DNA from: Bacillus proteolyticus | GTDB taxonomy: Bacteria; Bacillota; Bacilli; Bacillales; Bacillaceae_G | Assembly: GCF_001884065.1 (NCBI RefSeq) | Contig: NZ_MACH01000053.1 | Location: 44,444 to 108,443 of the forward strand | DNA: 64,000 nucleotides | Reading direction: 5' to 3' | Part shown: in pieces, positions 18,459 through 29,991 of the stretch | Numbering within the stretch: the first letter of the stretch is position 1 | How the letters are laid out: each line of letters starts with the position of its first letter | The notes under the pieces: generated by a model | What the model saw: the letters and a program-made list of their open reading frames with translations, nothing else | The model's database searches: none | Told to the model about the DNA's origin: nothing | Program-made: the position numbers and the translations under genes

Positions 18459-19049
18459 GAATATTTTAGTATTTGTCTAACTACAGGTTTTGTTATTGAA
18501 GTACAGATAAATAAAAACGACATTACAGAAAAGAACGTCTTTTATTTTACTGATAAAAAAGTTATACATAACAGAATAACAGATGTTAACGGTGAAAAAC
18601 AATGTATATTTAGAGAGTGTGGAATACCTGAGGTAGCATGGCAATTTATATATCAAGCGTTGCAGTCTAAAAATACTTGTTCACGTTCGAATTATACATT
18701 TAAACTTCCTTGCGCCGTATATGAAAAAGATTTTTTAAATCAATCAGAAAAGTATTTATCGGAATTATTAGGATATTATACGGATGATGATGATGTTAAA
18801 AAATTAGTGAATATTATATGTGACCGTGAAGAGTTAACTACAGTTAAAACTCATTATTATATAAAGGATACATGGTATACCGATAGTATTCAGTATATGT
18901 ATAGTCAAAATCAATATTGGCTTATCCAAAAAATACTAGACAGTGGAGAGAAGCAAACGAATGTTATTTGTCTAGATATCTTTGCAATTATTGAAGAAAT
19001 CAAAAAAATGGTTCTGTACCTTAAATCAATAGGTGGTGAATCAAAATGA
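18459..19049 (+). pseudogene. 5'-truncated first gene of the type VII-like cassette
   Basis: An open frame runs 196 codons to TGA at 19047-19049, starting just after a stop and lacking a start codon with ribosome site; a TTG at 18660 could give 129 aa. The protein (GFVIEVQINKND..., KKLVNIICDREEL...) is mixed alpha/beta. Its stop overlaps the next start (ATGA), as in translationally coupled operons. In place and size it resembles secretion-associated (EspG/EsaE-type) accessory proteins of type VII operons, but no family was clearly recognised. An N-terminal loss is likely. Confidence 0.5.
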
Positions 19050-20032
19050 GTAAAGAAATTAAAGTTACTCCTGCCCTTTTAAGGGAGTTAGCTTCTAATA
19101 TAGAGCGTGCAGCTCATGAATTATTTGAAACACATAAACGTTTGAATCAGCAATTAATGGATTTACCCTTTCAAGTATCTGGAAGAGATGCTGTATTGAA
19201 TCAGGCTTTATATGCAGGTTAAATGTTAGAGCGTGTAACGAATGATTTAAAAACTCATAGTAAATCATTAAGAAATATTGCTGATCGTTTTGAGAAAACT
19301 GATCAACAAGAAGTTTCATTAGGAGATTGGAAAATAGATAGTGTTGATTTATTAAGTCCTTTTGGGGGAGGCATTGATGAATGGAAAGAAAACCCCATGG
19401 GAGCCGGGTTAACAGCATTTGGAACCTTTAAAGATGGTCAAGAGGCATACCAAATTGCTCAAAGGCATAACCAAGGTTTTCGCGCGACACCATATACAAA
19501 TAATCAAGGAAAACCTATGGTGCGATTTGAGAACCGTACACTTATTAAAGGAAAAGATGGTAATAACATTATTAGAAGAACAAAGCTGCCATTAGAGGAA
19601 GCTAAAACAATTGATGAAGTAAAACGTTATGTTTTAAAACCAGGTGCATTATTAAAAGAATCATTATCGTTAAAAAATAACGCATTAGGATATATAAGTA
19701 CCGGTTTAGATGTCTTTAAAGATACGAAAGAAAATTTGGAAAGTAATGCGAGCGGCAGCAAAATTGTAGGAGACATTGTTGGTGATGTAGCGGTTGGAGT
19801 AGGTTCTACTGCTGCTAGTACTTGGGCGGGTGCTGCAGTCGGTACAGCAATTGGAGGACCCATTGGAACTGTGATTGGGGCTGGTGTAGGTTTTACTGCT
19901 TCTGTAGTATCTAGCATAATAACGGATGGAATTAAGTTCGATAAAGGGGATTGGAATAATGATGGTGAAAAAGACTCTATAAAAGACCGGATTAAATCTG
20001 GAATAGGCTCTGCTTTAGATGAAATCTTTTAA
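19046..20032 (+). pseudogene. WXG/LXG-like type VII toxin candidate, split by TAA
   Basis: One frame of 328 codons with a single TAA at 19220-19222 (codon 59) and an ATG right after it (19223). Part one is a helical WXG100/LXG-like start (VTPALLRELASNIERAAHELFETHKRLN); part two (269 aa) continues the helix (MLERVTNDLKTHSKSLRNIADRF), then a middle region, and ends in a glycine-zipper segment (AGAAVGTAIGGPIGTVIGAGVGF) and an acidic tail with DWNNDGEKDSIKDR. The glycine zipper suggests membrane insertion, as in TspA-type T7SS toxins. It could be a broken gene, or two cistrons coupled at TAAATG. Confidence 0.6.
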
Positions 20033-20050
20033 TTTTCTATGAGGTGCATA

Positions 20051-20758
20051 ATGGATAAATATAATTTTAAAAATATAGATGATGGCATACGAATATTACT
20101 ACCATTTGATATAAGAAATATTGTCGGAGCCTTTGTATGGTTTATTATGAATTTTTTGTTATTGATTATAATTTTTGTATTTCCACCAATATATAATGTG
20201 TATTTTTACTTGGCGCTTCCATTTTTTATAGTATGTAACTTGTGGGGAATTTGGATTTTTATTAACAAACCTAAGCAGCCTCAATTGCAACATTTACTAT
20301 ATTCTGGATTTGTTGGAACTAGCATTTCATTTTGTAGTTTTATAGGTGTTCAAAAAATAGCTTACGAGTTAATAGGATTGGAATCACCTTTATTTTTTAT
20401 TTTATCATTTATAGTATATTGTTTGGTTGTTTATAAATCCGGACAATTGTGGATTAAATATTTTACAGCTCGTTTAATGGGTATAAATGATCAGAAGGTG
20501 AAATTTTCAAAAGTCGGTGTTTTTTCAGGTGTAGGCTACATTGTTGGTCAAATCAGTATAGGAATTTTAAGTCAAGATTCTCTAGCGATTTTGCTAATTA
20601 TCTTACTGTCATTTTTCTCGATTATTTTCTTGTTTGCGAGTGTCCATGTGTACTTTTATTTTGATTTTAAAAAACATCTTATCATTACAGGGCATTCAAA
20701 AATGAAACAGGTTCAACAAAAATCTAATCTTACAAGAAAGGAAAGGAGAAGGAAATGA
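20051..20758 (+). CDS. polytopic membrane protein, candidate immunity protein
   Basis: 235 aa with six predicted membrane segments and a basic C-terminus (NLTRKERRRK). The ATG at 20051 has GAGGTG before it and is preferred over 20039. It starts 18 bases after the toxin candidate and overlaps the next gene by four bases (ATGA). A membrane protein directly after a glycine-zipper toxin would fit an immunity role, as the membrane immunity proteins beside TspA. No family was recognised, so this is inference from context. Confidence 0.7.
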   Translation: MDKYNFKNIDDGIRILLPFDIRNIVGAFVWFIMNFLLLIIIFVFPPIYNVYFYLALPFFIVCNLWGIWIFINKPKQPQLQHLLYSGFVGTSISFCSFIGVQKIAYELIGLESPLFFILSFIVYCLVVYKSGQLWIKYFTARLMGINDQKVKFSKVGVFSGVGYIVGQISIGILSQDSLAILLIILLSFFSIIFLFASVHVYFYFDFKKHLIITGHSKMKQVQQKSNLTRKERRRK

Positions 20759-21021
20759 ATTCACATCTTCTACCTATAGGCTCTATCGTAATCTTAAAAG
20801 AAGGAACCAAGAAACTCATGATTTATGGACGTAAACAACAAGTAGAAACAGATAAAGTGAAAAAATTTGACTATATGGGATGTTTTTACCCAGAGGGCTA
20901 TATTAGTCCTGATTTTACTTATTTATTTAACTATGACGATATTCAAGAAGTTGTATCAAGTGGATATAAAGATGAGAAAGAAAGAGCTTTTCAACAAAAT
21001 ATATTGTCTAAAGTGGAGTAA
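20755..21021 (+). CDS. DUF4176 protein (type VII secretion-associated)
   Basis: 88 aa. It has the DUF4176 pattern LPIGSIVILKEGTKKLMIYGR, FDYMGCFYPEGYI, YLFNYDDIQEVVSSGY. Such small proteins are common in type VII/LXG toxin operons of Firmicutes. It overlaps the membrane protein by four bases, so the last three genes are one operon. Confidence 0.85.
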   Translation: MNSHLLPIGSIVILKEGTKKLMIYGRKQQVETDKVKKFDYMGCFYPEGYISPDFTYLFNYDDIQEVVSSGYKDEKERAFQQNILSKVE

Positions 21022-21035
21022 GAAATATTACATGG

Positions 21036-21065
21036 AAAAAGCTGCTTATATGAGCAGCTTTTTCT
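21036..21065 (+). terminator. terminator of the type VII-like cassette
   Basis: AAAAAGCTGCT-TATATG-AGCAGCTTTTT. Confidence 0.9.
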
Positions 21066-21148
21066 ATGTAATTAAATACTTTAGTGGTTGTATTTTTATA
21101 TTTTGAGAGGGGGTATCGTCATTATACATGTTTGTCTTTTTTCGTGTA

Positions 21149-21165
21149 CTATAATACAATTATAG
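21149..21165. promoter_or_regulatory. palindrome at the addBA promoter
   Basis: CTATAAT-ACA-ATTATAG is perfectly symmetric and contains a -10-like TATAAT, 43 bases before addB. It could be an operator or only promoter symmetry. Confidence 0.35.
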
Positions 21166-21207
21166 TAGCAAACTAACGTTCGTTATGTAAGTGAAAGGTG
21201 GGGTTAC

Positions 21208-24200
21208 ATGTCACTTCGATTTGTGATTGGTAGAGCGGGAAGTGGAAAAAGTACACTTTGTTTACGCGAAGTGCAAGAAGAGTTAAAACAGCGCCCGAGA
21301 GGGAAAACAATATTATATCTTGTGCCAGAACAGATGACATTCCAGACGCAGCAGGCGTTAATTGGAAGTGAGGATGTAAGAGGTTCTATTCGGGCACAAG
21401 TTTTTAGTTTTTCACGATTAGCGTGGAAGGTACTGCAAGAAGTTGGCGGAGCGAGTCGTCTTCATATTGATGAAGCTGGTGTACATATGTTACTCCGTAA
21501 AATTGTAGAGTCTCGTAAAGATGGGTTATCGGTGTTCCAAAAAGCAGCGGAGCAAAACGGTTTCTTTGAACATCTTGGTAGTATGATTGCAGAGTTTAAA
21601 CGTTACAATGTGACGCCATCTAACGTATATGAAATGTGGCAACAACTAGACGCGCATAGTAGCAGTGCAGAGCAAAAATTGCTAGCGAATAAAGTGTATG
21701 ACTTACAGCTATTATATGATGATTTTGAACGTGCCTTAATCGGAAAATATTTAGATTCAGAAGACTACCTACAATTGCTAGTGGAAAAGCTTCCGCAGTC
21801 TGAATATGTAAATGGTGCGGAAATTTATATAGATGGATTTCATTCATTTTCTCCGCAAGAGCTTGAAATTTTAAGGCAGCTTATGGTTTGTGGAGCGAGA
21901 GTTACGATCACGTTAACGATAGATGAAAAAACGTTAGCACAGCCAGTAAACGAACTAGATTTATTTTTTGAAACGACGTTAACATATGAAAAAATAATAC
22001 AAGTAGCGCGTGAAGAGAAAATAGAAATTGAAAAAACAATTCCACTTATGGAACAGCCGCGTTTTCATTCTCCGGCATTAGCTCATTTAGAAGCTCATTT
22101 AGAAGCGCGTCCGAATGAAAAATTTAACGGTGAAGCGAGTGTAACAATCAGTACAGCAGCTAATTTACGAGCTGAAGTAGAAGGTGTAGCTCGTGAAATT
22201 CGTAAGCTTGTTGCAGATGAAGACTATCGTTACCGAGATATCGCAGTCCTCCTTCGTAACGGAGAAAGTTATTACGATGTAATGCGAACGTTATTTACGG
22301 ATTATAATATCCCGCATTTCATCGATGAAAAACGCCCGATGTCACATCATCCGTTAGTAGAATGCATTCGTTCAGCTTTAGAGATTATTAGCGGAAATTG
22401 GCGTTATGATGCCGTGTTCCGCTGCGTGAAAACAGAGCTTTTATATCCGTTAGGTGTAAGAAAAGAAACGATGCGAGAAGAAATGGATGAGTTTGAAAAC
22501 TACTGTTTAGCGTACGGTGTACAAGGGAAGCGATGGACTTCAGAGGATCCGTGGATGTATCGCCGTTATCGTTCTCTTGACGAGACAAACGGAATGATCA
22601 CAGATAGTGAACGTGAAATGGAAGAGAAAATAAACAGGCTGCGTGATGTTGTAAGAACGCCTGTTATTCGTATGCAAAAAAGACTGAAGCGTGCGGGAAC
22701 GGTTATGCAAATGTGCGAGGCAGTTTACTTATTTTTAGAAGAACTTGACGTTCCGAAGAAGTTAGAAGAGTTACGTATACGAGCAGAAGAAAGTGGAGAT
22801 TTCTTATTTGCGACAGACCATGAACAAGTATGGGAAGAAGTAATGAGTCTTCTTGATACGTTCGTAGAGATGCTTGGTGAGGAGAAAATGTCACTATCCA
22901 TGTTTACAGACGTTATGTCCACAGGTCTTGAGGCACTTCAATTCGCGAACATTCCGCCGTCATTAGATCAAGTATTAGTTGCTAATATTGATCACTCCCG
23001 GTTATCAAATGTGAAAGCGACGTTCATTATCGGCGTAAATGAAGGCGTCATTCCGGCAGCACCGATGGATGAAGGGATGCTTTCTGATGAGGAAAGAGAA
23101 GTTCTTGGCGCTGCGGGTATTGAACTTGCGCCAACGACGAGACAAACTTTATTAGAAGAACAGTTCGTTATGTACCAAATGGTAACGAGAGCGACTGAGA
23201 AATTATATATTTCATGCCCGCTTGCAGATGAAGAAGGAAAGACGTTACTTGCGTCTAGCTTTATTAAGAAAATAAAAAGAATGTTCCCTGATGTGAAAGA
23301 ATCATTTATTACAAATGACGTAAATGACTTATCACGTTCGGAACAAATTTCATACGTAGCAACGCCAGAAGTGACATTGTCTTATGTCATGCAGCAGCTG
23401 CAAACATGGAAACGATACGGATTTGAAGGACAATTAGACTTTTGGTGGGATGTATATAACTTCTACGTAACTTCAGATGAATGGAAGCAAAAAAGTAGCC
23501 GCGTGTTATCAAGTTTATTTTACCGAAATCGTGCGCAGAAACTAAGTACAACTGTAAGTAGAGATTTATATGGAGATACAATTAAGGGAAGTGTCTCTCG
23601 TATGGAACTATTTAACCGTTGTGCGTACGCTCATTTCGCACAGCACGGTTTATCACTAAGAGAGCGTGATATTTTCAAACTTGATGCGCCAGATATCGGT
23701 GAACTATTCCATGCAGCGCTAAAGAGAATTGCAGACAGGTTATTACGTGAAAACCGTACTTGGGCAGATTTATCAATAAAAGAGTGTGAGCATCTTTCTA
23801 CTTTAGTAATAGAAGAAATTGCACCGTTATTACAAAGACAAATTTTATTAAGTTCAAACCGTCATTTCTATTTAAAGCAAAAACTGCAACAAATCATTTT
23901 CCGTACGTCACTTATTCTTCGTGAACATGCGAAGTCGAGTGGCTTTGTACCAGTTGATTTAGAAGTACCGTTCGGTATGGGCGGTACAGGATCGCTTCCG
24001 CCAATGGAATTTGCGTTGCCAAATGGTGTAAAGATGGAAGTAGTGGGCCGTATTGACCGTGTTGATAAGGCGGAAGACGAGAGTGGTACGTTCCTTCGTA
24101 TTATTGACTATAAATCAAGTTCGAAAGCGTTAGATTTAACAGAAGTGTATTACGGACTCGCGCTTCAAATGTTAACGTATTTAGATGTTGTTACTTCAAA

Positions 24201-24723
24201 TGCACATACGTGGATGAAAAAGGGCGGCACTGCATCACCGGCGGGTGTATTGTATTTCCATATTCATAACCCGATTGTTGAGATGAAAGGCGATGCATCT
24301 GAAGAAGAAATTGAGAAAGAAATTTTAAAGAAATTTAAAATGAAAGGGCTCGTACTAGGAGATGCTGACGTTGTTCGTTTAATGGATAATAAACTTTCAA
24401 CAGGAAGCTCTGATATTATTTCTGCTGGTCTGAAAAAAGATGGTAGTTTTAGTGCGCGTTCTAGCATTGCAAGTGAACAAGAATTTAACGTACTTCAAAA
24501 ATATGTACACCACTCGTTTGAAAATATCGGAAAAGACATCACAGAAGGTGTTATCGATATTGCTCCTTACAAAAAGGGGAATAAAGCGGCTTGTACGTTC
24601 TGTAACTTTAAATCAGTTTGTCAGTTTGATGAATCACTTGAAGATAATCAATTCCGTACGTTAAAAGATATGAAAGATAGCGAAGCAATGGAGAAAATTA
24701 GAGAGGAGGTTGGCGGAGAATGA
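21208..24723 (+). CDS. addB: helicase-exonuclease AddAB, subunit AddB
   Basis: 1171 aa, normal length. AddAB resects double-strand breaks and stops at Chi-type sites, feeding RecA recombination. The N-terminal Walker A is [11 protein letters not shown]; the C-terminal nuclease has IIDYKSS. The iron-sulfur cysteines are present: one in [11 protein letters not shown] and three in [10 protein letters not shown] near the end. The start ATG follows AAAGGTGGGG. Its stop overlaps the addA start (ATGA). Confidence 0.97.
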   Translation: MSLRFVIGRAGSGKSTLCLREVQEELKQRPRGKTILYLVPEQMTFQTQQALIGSEDVRGSIRAQVFSFSRLAWKVLQEVGGASRLHIDEAGVHMLLRKIVESRKDGLSVFQKAAEQNGFFEHLGSMIAEFKRYNVTPSNVYEMWQQLDAHSSSAEQKLLANKVYDLQLLYDDFERALIGKYLDSEDYLQLLVEKLPQSEYVNGAEIYIDGFHSFSPQELEILRQLMVCGARVTITLTIDEKTLAQPVNELDLFFETTLTYEKIIQVAREEKIEIEKTIPLMEQPRFHSPALAHLEAHLEARPNEKFNGEASVTISTAANLRAEVEGVAREIRKLVADEDYRYRDIAVLLRNGESYYDVMRTLFTDYNIPHFIDEKRPMSHHPLVECIRSALEIISGNWRYDAVFRCVKTELLYPLGVRKETMREEMDEFENYCLAYGVQGKRWTSEDPWMYRRYRSLDETNGMITDSEREMEEKINRLRDVVRTPVIRMQKRLKRAGTVMQMCEAVYLFLEELDVPKKLEELRIRAEESGDFLFATDHEQVWEEVMSLLDTFVEMLGEEKMSLSMFTDVMSTGLEALQFANIPPSLDQVLVANIDHSRLSNVKATFIIGVNEGVIPAAPMDEGMLSDEEREVLGAAGIELAPTTRQTLLEEQFVMYQMVTRATEKLYISCPLADEEGKTLLASSFIKKIKRMFPDVKESFITNDVNDLSRSEQISYVATPEVTLSYVMQQLQTWKRYGFEGQLDFWWDVYNFYVTSDEWKQKSSRVLSSLFYRNRAQKLSTTVSRDLYGDTIKGSVSRMELFNRCAYAHFAQHGLSLRERDIFKLDAPDIGELFHAALKRIADRLLRENRTWADLSIKECEHLSTLVIEEIAPLLQRQILLSSNRHFYLKQKLQQIIFRTSLILREHAKSSGFVPVDLEVPFGMGGTGSLPPMEFALPNGVKMEVVGRIDRVDKAEDESGTFLRIIDYKSSSKALDLTEVYYGLALQMLTYLDVVTSNAHTWMKKGGTASPAGVLYFHIHNPIVEMKGDASEEEIEKEILKKFKMKGLVLGDADVVRLMDNKLSTGSSDIISAGLKKDGSFSARSSIASEQEFNVLQKYVHHSFENIGKDITEGVIDIAPYKKGNKAACTFCNFKSVCQFDESLEDNQFRTLKDMKDSEAMEKIREEVGGE

Positions 24724-27700
24724 TAGAAAATTGGCCTGAAAAACCAGAAGGTAGTCAATGGACAGATGACCAGTGGAAAGCGGTTGTAGCGAACGGACGT
24801 GATATTTTAGTCGCAGCAGCAGCTGGATCAGGGAAAACAGCAGTATTAGTTGAACGGATTATTAAAAAGATTATAAGTGAGGAAAATCCAGTCGATGTCG
24901 ACCGCCTGCTCGTTGTAACATTTACGAATGCAGCAGCGCAAGAGATGAAAAACAGAATTGGGGAAGCGTTAGAAAAAGTATTAATTGATGGACCAGGATC
25001 GCAGCATATAAGAAAGCAGCTCAGCTTATTAAATAAAGCCTCCATTTCTACCATTCATTCATTTTGTTTACAAGTGATTAGAGGCTACTACTACATGCTT
25101 GATGTCGATCCTCGTTTCCGTATTGCGAATCAAACAGAAAATGAATTGTTAAAAGAAGAAGTGTTAGACGACATATTAGAAGAAGAGTATGGAATCGAAG
25201 ATAATAGTATTTTCTTTGAACTCGTTGATCGTTATACGAGCGATCGTAGTGACGATGACTTACAACGAATGATTTTAGCGCTTCATACAGAATCAAGAGC
25301 GCATCCAAACCCGGAAAAATGGCTTGATAAATTAGTAGAAGCATACGACGTTGAAGGGAAGACGATTGAAGATTTAGTGTACGCTTCTTACTTATTAGAA
25401 GATGTGAAATTCCAGCTTGAAACAGCGGAAGAGCATATTCGTAAAGCAACTGAACTCGCAATGCTTCCTGATGGTCCAGCGCCTCGCGTTGAAACCCTGC
25501 AAGCGGATTTAGCTTTACTTGGAATGTTATCCTCAGCAGCTCGTGGATCGTGGACAAGCGTTTATGAAGCAATGCAAAATGTATCGTGGCAAACGTTAAA
25601 GCGTATTAAGAAAAGTGATTACAACGAAGATGTTGTAAAACAAGTAGACTCTCTTCGTAATAAAGCGAAAGATGAAGTGAAGAAATTACAAGAAGAGCTA
25701 TTTAGCCGCAGACCAGAAAGTTTCTTACGAGATTTTCAAGATATGCATCCTGTATTAGAAAAACTCGTTCAGCTCGTAAAAGTATTTACAGAGCGTTTCC
25801 AAGCGATGAAGCGAGATAAAGGAATGGTCGATTTCACAGATTTAGAGCATTTCTGTTTACAAATTTTAAGTGAGCAAAGTGAAGACGGTGAAATGAAGCC
25901 GTCAGCAGTAGCACTTCAATATCGTAATAAATTTGCTGAAGTACTAGTTGATGAATATCAAGATACGAACTTCGTACAGGAATCAATTATTAAATTCGTA
26001 ACGAAAGATTCTGAGAGTGAAGGAAACTTGTTCATGGTTGGTGACGTAAAACAGTCAATCTATCGTTTCCGACTAGCAGAACCAGGACTGTTTTTAGGGA
26101 AATACAAACGATTCACACAAGAAGGATCGGGCGGCGGAATGAAGATTGACTTAGCGAAAAACTTCCGTAGCCGTCATGAAGTGCTAGCTGGTACGAACTT
26201 TATCTTCAAACAAATTATGGGCGAAGAAGTCGGAGAAATCGATTATGATGCTGACGCTGAATTAAAGCTAGGTGCTAGCTATCCAGAAGGTGAAGATGTA
26301 GCGGCTGAGCTATTATGTATTCAGCAAACGGAAGAAGAAGTAATAGACGGAGAAGAAGGTGCCGAAGTCGAAAAAGCACAGCTTGAAGCTCGTCTTATGG
26401 CGCAGCGTATTAAAGCAATGGTCGATTCAGGTTATGAAGTGTATGATCGTAAAACTGATAGTATGCGCCAAGTACAATACCGTGATTTCGTTATTTTACT
26501 TCGCTCCATGCCGTGGGCGCCGCAAATTATGGAAGAGTTAAAACTACAAGGAATTCCAGTATATGCTGACCTTGCGACTGGTTATTTTGAAGCGACAGAA
26601 GTAAATATTATGATGAACGTATTCCGCGTTATTGATAATCCGATGCAAGATATTCCACTTGCAGCTATACTTCGTTCACCCATTGTTGGACTAAATGACG
26701 AAGAACTTGCGACGCTTCGTTCTCACGGGAAAAAAGGGTCATTTTATGAAGTAATGAGCTCATTCTTAAAAGGAGCACCGCTTGAAGAAGAACAAGAACT
26801 ACATGATAAATTAGAGTGGTTTTATAACTTACTGCAAGGGTGGCGTGAATTCGCGCGTCAACAGTCTCTTTCTGATTTAATTTGGAAAGTGTACGGTGAG
26901 ACAGGTTATTACGATTTCGTTGGCGGTTTGCCAGCAGGAAAGCAAAGACAAGCAAACTTACGCGTACTATATGACCGCGCAAGGCAATATGAAGCAACAT
27001 CGTTTAGAGGATTATTCCGCTTCTTACGCTTTATTGAGCGTATTTTAGAACGCGGTGATGATATGGGAACGGCGAGAGCTCTTGGAGAACAAGAAGACGT
27101 AGTTCGCATTATGACGATTCATAAAAGTAAAGGGCTAGAGTTCCCAGTCGTATTTGTAGCTGGACTTGGTCGCCGTTTTAATACACAAGATTTAATGAAA
27201 CGCTTCTTACTTCATAAAGATTTTGGTTTCGGTTCACAATTTATTGATCCTCGTAAACGGATTAAATATACGACATTATCGCAACTAGCGATTAAGCGTA
27301 AAATGAAAATGGAATTAATTGCGGAAGAAATGCGCGTATTATACGTAGCGTTAACGCGTGCGAAAGAGAAGTTAATTTTAATCGGAACAGTTAAGGATGC
27401 AAATAAGGAAATGGAAAAATGGCTTGATGCAAGGGAGCATAGTGAATGGTTATTACCAGACCATATACGTGCCGGAGCATCATGTTATTTAGACTGGATT
27501 GCACCTTCATTATATAGACATCGTGATAGTGAAATGCTACTTGAATTAGGACAAGGAAATATTCCAGGTGACATTTATGGATATGACACTAGCTGGAAAG
27601 TAGAAGTTGTTGACGGCAACACGTTACTTGCGCCAGAACCAGTTCAAGAAGAGAAACAAGAATTGTTAGAAGCGCTTCGTGAGAAAAAAGCCGTTCCGTT

Positions 27701-28445
27701 AGAGAGTGAAAGAAAAGATGAAGTGTACGACAGATTAACGTGGAAGTACGGATATGAGGATGCAACATCTCACCGTGCGAAGCAATCTGTTACAGAAATA
27801 AAGAGAAACTATCAATCAGAAGATGGCAGCGATAATGCCTTTATTAAAAAACTACGTGCACCAATTAAAACACGCCCTCGTTTTATGGAGAAAAAAGGAT
27901 TAACATACGCAGAGCGCGGAACAGCAGTCCATGCTGTTATGCAACATGTAGATTTGAAGAAACCGATTACGATTGAAGCTCTTCAAGAACAAATTGCTGG
28001 AATGGTAAATAAGGAATTATTAACATTCGAGCAAGCTGAAGAAATAGCAATTGAAAAAGTGATTTCATTCTTTGAAAGTAATCTTGGTAAAAGAGTATTA
28101 GCCGCGAAAAGTGTAGAGCGTGAAGTACCATTTACGATGATGCTTGCAGCAGAAGAAGCATATCAAGATTGGCAAGGGAAGAAAGGCGAATCAATACTTG
28201 TCCAAGGGGTTATCGACTGCATGATCGAAGAGGAAGACGGAATTACTTTAATCGACTTTAAAACAGATACGATTGAAGGAAAGTTCCCAGGTGGATTCGA
28301 TCAAGCGAAACCAATTTTAGAAGATCGATACAAAGTACAGCTTTCGCTATATGCAAAAGCATTCGAGAAAAGCTTAAAACATCCTGTGAAAGAGAAGTGT
28401 TTATACTTCTTTGATGGGAATCATGTTGTAAAGGTTGAGGAATAG
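24720..28445 (+). CDS. addA: helicase-exonuclease AddAB, subunit AddA
   Basis: 1241 aa. UvrD-like helicase: Walker [17 protein letters not shown], Walker [10 protein letters not shown], motif [16 protein letters not shown] (read [12 protein letters not shown]) and [12 protein letters not shown]. The C-terminal nuclease has [21 protein letters not shown]. It overlaps addB by four bases, so the two are coupled. It unwinds DNA with 3'-5' polarity and cuts one strand. Confidence 0.97.
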   Translation: MIENWPEKPEGSQWTDDQWKAVVANGRDILVAAAAGSGKTAVLVERIIKKIISEENPVDVDRLLVVTFTNAAAQEMKNRIGEALEKVLIDGPGSQHIRKQLSLLNKASISTIHSFCLQVIRGYYYMLDVDPRFRIANQTENELLKEEVLDDILEEEYGIEDNSIFFELVDRYTSDRSDDDLQRMILALHTESRAHPNPEKWLDKLVEAYDVEGKTIEDLVYASYLLEDVKFQLETAEEHIRKATELAMLPDGPAPRVETLQADLALLGMLSSAARGSWTSVYEAMQNVSWQTLKRIKKSDYNEDVVKQVDSLRNKAKDEVKKLQEELFSRRPESFLRDFQDMHPVLEKLVQLVKVFTERFQAMKRDKGMVDFTDLEHFCLQILSEQSEDGEMKPSAVALQYRNKFAEVLVDEYQDTNFVQESIIKFVTKDSESEGNLFMVGDVKQSIYRFRLAEPGLFLGKYKRFTQEGSGGGMKIDLAKNFRSRHEVLAGTNFIFKQIMGEEVGEIDYDADAELKLGASYPEGEDVAAELLCIQQTEEEVIDGEEGAEVEKAQLEARLMAQRIKAMVDSGYEVYDRKTDSMRQVQYRDFVILLRSMPWAPQIMEELKLQGIPVYADLATGYFEATEVNIMMNVFRVIDNPMQDIPLAAILRSPIVGLNDEELATLRSHGKKGSFYEVMSSFLKGAPLEEEQELHDKLEWFYNLLQGWREFARQQSLSDLIWKVYGETGYYDFVGGLPAGKQRQANLRVLYDRARQYEATSFRGLFRFLRFIERILERGDDMGTARALGEQEDVVRIMTIHKSKGLEFPVVFVAGLGRRFNTQDLMKRFLLHKDFGFGSQFIDPRKRIKYTTLSQLAIKRKMKMELIAEEMRVLYVALTRAKEKLILIGTVKDANKEMEKWLDAREHSEWLLPDHIRAGASCYLDWIAPSLYRHRDSEMLLELGQGNIPGDIYGYDTSWKVEVVDGNTLLAPEPVQEEKQELLEALREKKAVPLESERKDEVYDRLTWKYGYEDATSHRAKQSVTEIKRNYQSEDGSDNAFIKKLRAPIKTRPRFMEKKGLTYAERGTAVHAVMQHVDLKKPITIEALQEQIAGMVNKELLTFEQAEEIAIEKVISFFESNLGKRVLAAKSVEREVPFTMMLAAEEAYQDWQGKKGESILVQGVIDCMIEEEDGITLIDFKTDTIEGKFPGGFDQAKPILEDRYKVQLSLYAKAFEKSLKHPVKEKCLYFFDGNHVVKVEE

Positions 28446-28468
28446 AGCTTAGAAAGGGGTTATGGAGT

Positions 28469-28747
28469 ATGGCGACGTTAAGAACTTGTGATCAAGGACA
28501 CGAGTATTATAAAAGTAGCGATTGTCCAACTTGCCCAACCTGTGAGAAAGAGAGAAAGCCAAAAGAAGGCTTTCTTTCTCTTCTTTCAGCACCAGCAAGA
28601 AGGGCGTTAGAGCACCACGGAATAACGACTGTAGAAGAACTTTCAAAGTATAGTGAAAAAGAAATTTTGAAATTGCACGGTATGGGACCGGCATCTTTAC
28701 CTAAATTAAGAGCGGCTTTAGAAGATAAGGGATTATCATTTAAATAA
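28469..28747 (+). CDS. RNA polymerase alpha C-terminal-domain-like small protein
   Basis: 92 aa. An N-terminal zinc-ribbon-like part has CDQGHEYYKSSDCPTCPTC (several Cys); residues about 35-90 resemble the RNAP alpha CTD helix-hairpin-helix (SAPARRALEHHGITTVEELSKYSEKEILKLHGMGPASLPKLRAAL). It may bind DNA. It starts 23 bases after addA and may share its transcript. The role is not known. Confidence 0.85.
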   Translation: MATLRTCDQGHEYYKSSDCPTCPTCEKERKPKEGFLSLLSAPARRALEHHGITTVEELSKYSEKEILKLHGMGPASLPKLRAALEDKGLSFK

Positions 28748-28754
28748 AGAAAAA

Positions 28755-28794
28755 CTAATCATTAGTGAGGAGTAGCATCTTAACTAATGATTAG
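28755..28794. repeat. perfect 12-base inverted repeat
   Basis: CTAATCATTAGT (28755-28766) pairs with ACTAATGATTAG (28783-28794). It can fold after the alpha-CTD-like gene but has no T run; it abuts the short bcr1-like element. Confidence 0.6.
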
Positions 28795-28799
28795 CTTAT

Positions 28800-28844
28800 C
28801 CCGCTATTTGTGGGCAGTAAAACCCCCACTGATTAAAGTTTCAC
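28800..28844 (-). repeat. bcr1-like mobile repeat, 45-base minimal copy
   Basis: Read on the minus strand it starts GTGAAACTTTAATCAGTGGG, continues to the 3' end type TTACTGCCCAC...GCGGG, and lacks the interior found in the 41705 copy. TTTAT (28845-28849) and CTTAT (28795-28799) flank it as an imperfect target duplication. It looks like an internal deletion of the longer element. Confidence 0.55.
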
Positions 28845-29014
28845 TTTATATAATCGGTATTAATTAGCTAGATAAACGCATATAACGAAATCTCATTTTG
28901 AAAATCTTAAATCGATGGACAAAACGCTTTAACAGATGAATTTATGAAGTGTAGAGAACTTGATAAAGAATATAAGTGAATTGATTATAATATTAAGAAA
29001 GGAAGTGCAATACT

Positions 29015-29722
29015 ATGGATGTCGAAACAGTAATGCAAGAGCTTGAAACTCTCGGCAAGGAACGGACTAAAAAAATATACATATCCAATGGTGCAAAGGA
29101 GCCACTTTTTGGCGTAGCTACAGGTGTTATGAAACCAATCGCGAAGAAAATAAAAATTAATCAGAGTTTAGCTGAAGAGCTTTATGCTACAGGTAACTAT
29201 GATGCGATGTACTTTGCAGGCATTATTGCAGATCCGAAAACTATGAACGAATCGGATTTTGATCGTTGGATGGATGGGGCGTACTTTTATATGCTATCCG
29301 ATTATGTGGTGGCAGTAACTTTATCAGAGTCAGAGTTTGCACAAGACGTGGCTGATAAATGGATCGCAAGTGGTGACGAACTAAGAATGTCAGCGGGTTG
29401 GAGTTGCTACTGCTGGCTTTTAGGGAATCGAAAAGACCATGAATTTTCCGAAAGTAAGATTGCCAATATGCTAGAAGTTGTGAAAAATACAATTCACGAT
29501 TCGCCAGAACGAACGAAATCCGCTATGAATAATTTTCTAAATACCGTGGGGATTTCATATGTGCCGCTACATGAAAAGGCAGTTGAAACCGCAAAGGAAG
29601 TAGGCATAGTAGAACTAAAACGGGGCAACAAGAAAAGCAGTTTTCTAAATGCTTACGAAAGTATTCATAAAGAACTTGATAGAGGAAGACTGGGGTTCAA
29701 ACGTAAATATGTAAGGTGCTAA
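29015..29722 (+). CDS. DNA alkylation repair (AlkD-like) family protein
   Basis: 235 aa, all helical, HEAT-like repeats: LAEELYATGNYDAMYFAGIIADP and DRWMDGAYFYMLSDYVVAVTLSES. Related to the AlkD superfamily of HEAT-repeat glycosylases, but the sequence is divergent, so glycosylase activity is not certain. The ribosome site AAGGAAG precedes ATG. It stands alone and is followed by a hairpin. Confidence 0.8.
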   Translation: MDVETVMQELETLGKERTKKIYISNGAKEPLFGVATGVMKPIAKKIKINQSLAEELYATGNYDAMYFAGIIADPKTMNESDFDRWMDGAYFYMLSDYVVAVTLSESEFAQDVADKWIASGDELRMSAGWSCYCWLLGNRKDHEFSESKIANMLEVVKNTIHDSPERTKSAMNNFLNTVGISYVPLHEKAVETAKEVGIVELKRGNKKSSFLNAYESIHKELDRGRLGFKRKYVRC

Positions 29723-29851
29723 AAATTAGGATTCTGAAATTCTGTAAAATATTCAACTTTTGTATAAATACATCTATTCCTTTATTATAGAAAAGGACGC
29801 TATTTTTTGAATAAAACTTAGATTTTCAAATGACTTTATTGCTATAAATTT

Positions 29852-29879
29852 AACCCCGTCCTAAATTTAGAACGGGGTT
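29852..29879. terminator. hairpin after the AlkD-like gene
   Basis: AACCCCGT...ACGGGGTT hairpin with an AT loop. The following sequence has few T, so it may be bidirectional or only a stabilising stem. Confidence 0.5.
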
Positions 29880-29991
29880 GTGCTTGTTTGAGCTTTTAAA
29901 ATATAATAAATTTATTTTCATTTTATAAAGAGAGTAAATATCATAAGAGGTATATATCTGTGTGGAAATAAACAATTGAAGGGGAATGTGC

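Noticed and set aside
29852-29879. Possible attachment site or IS end (GC-rich palindrome in AT-rich DNA)
   Set aside because: No second copy or recombinase nearby; a hairpin after the AlkD-like gene is the simpler reading.
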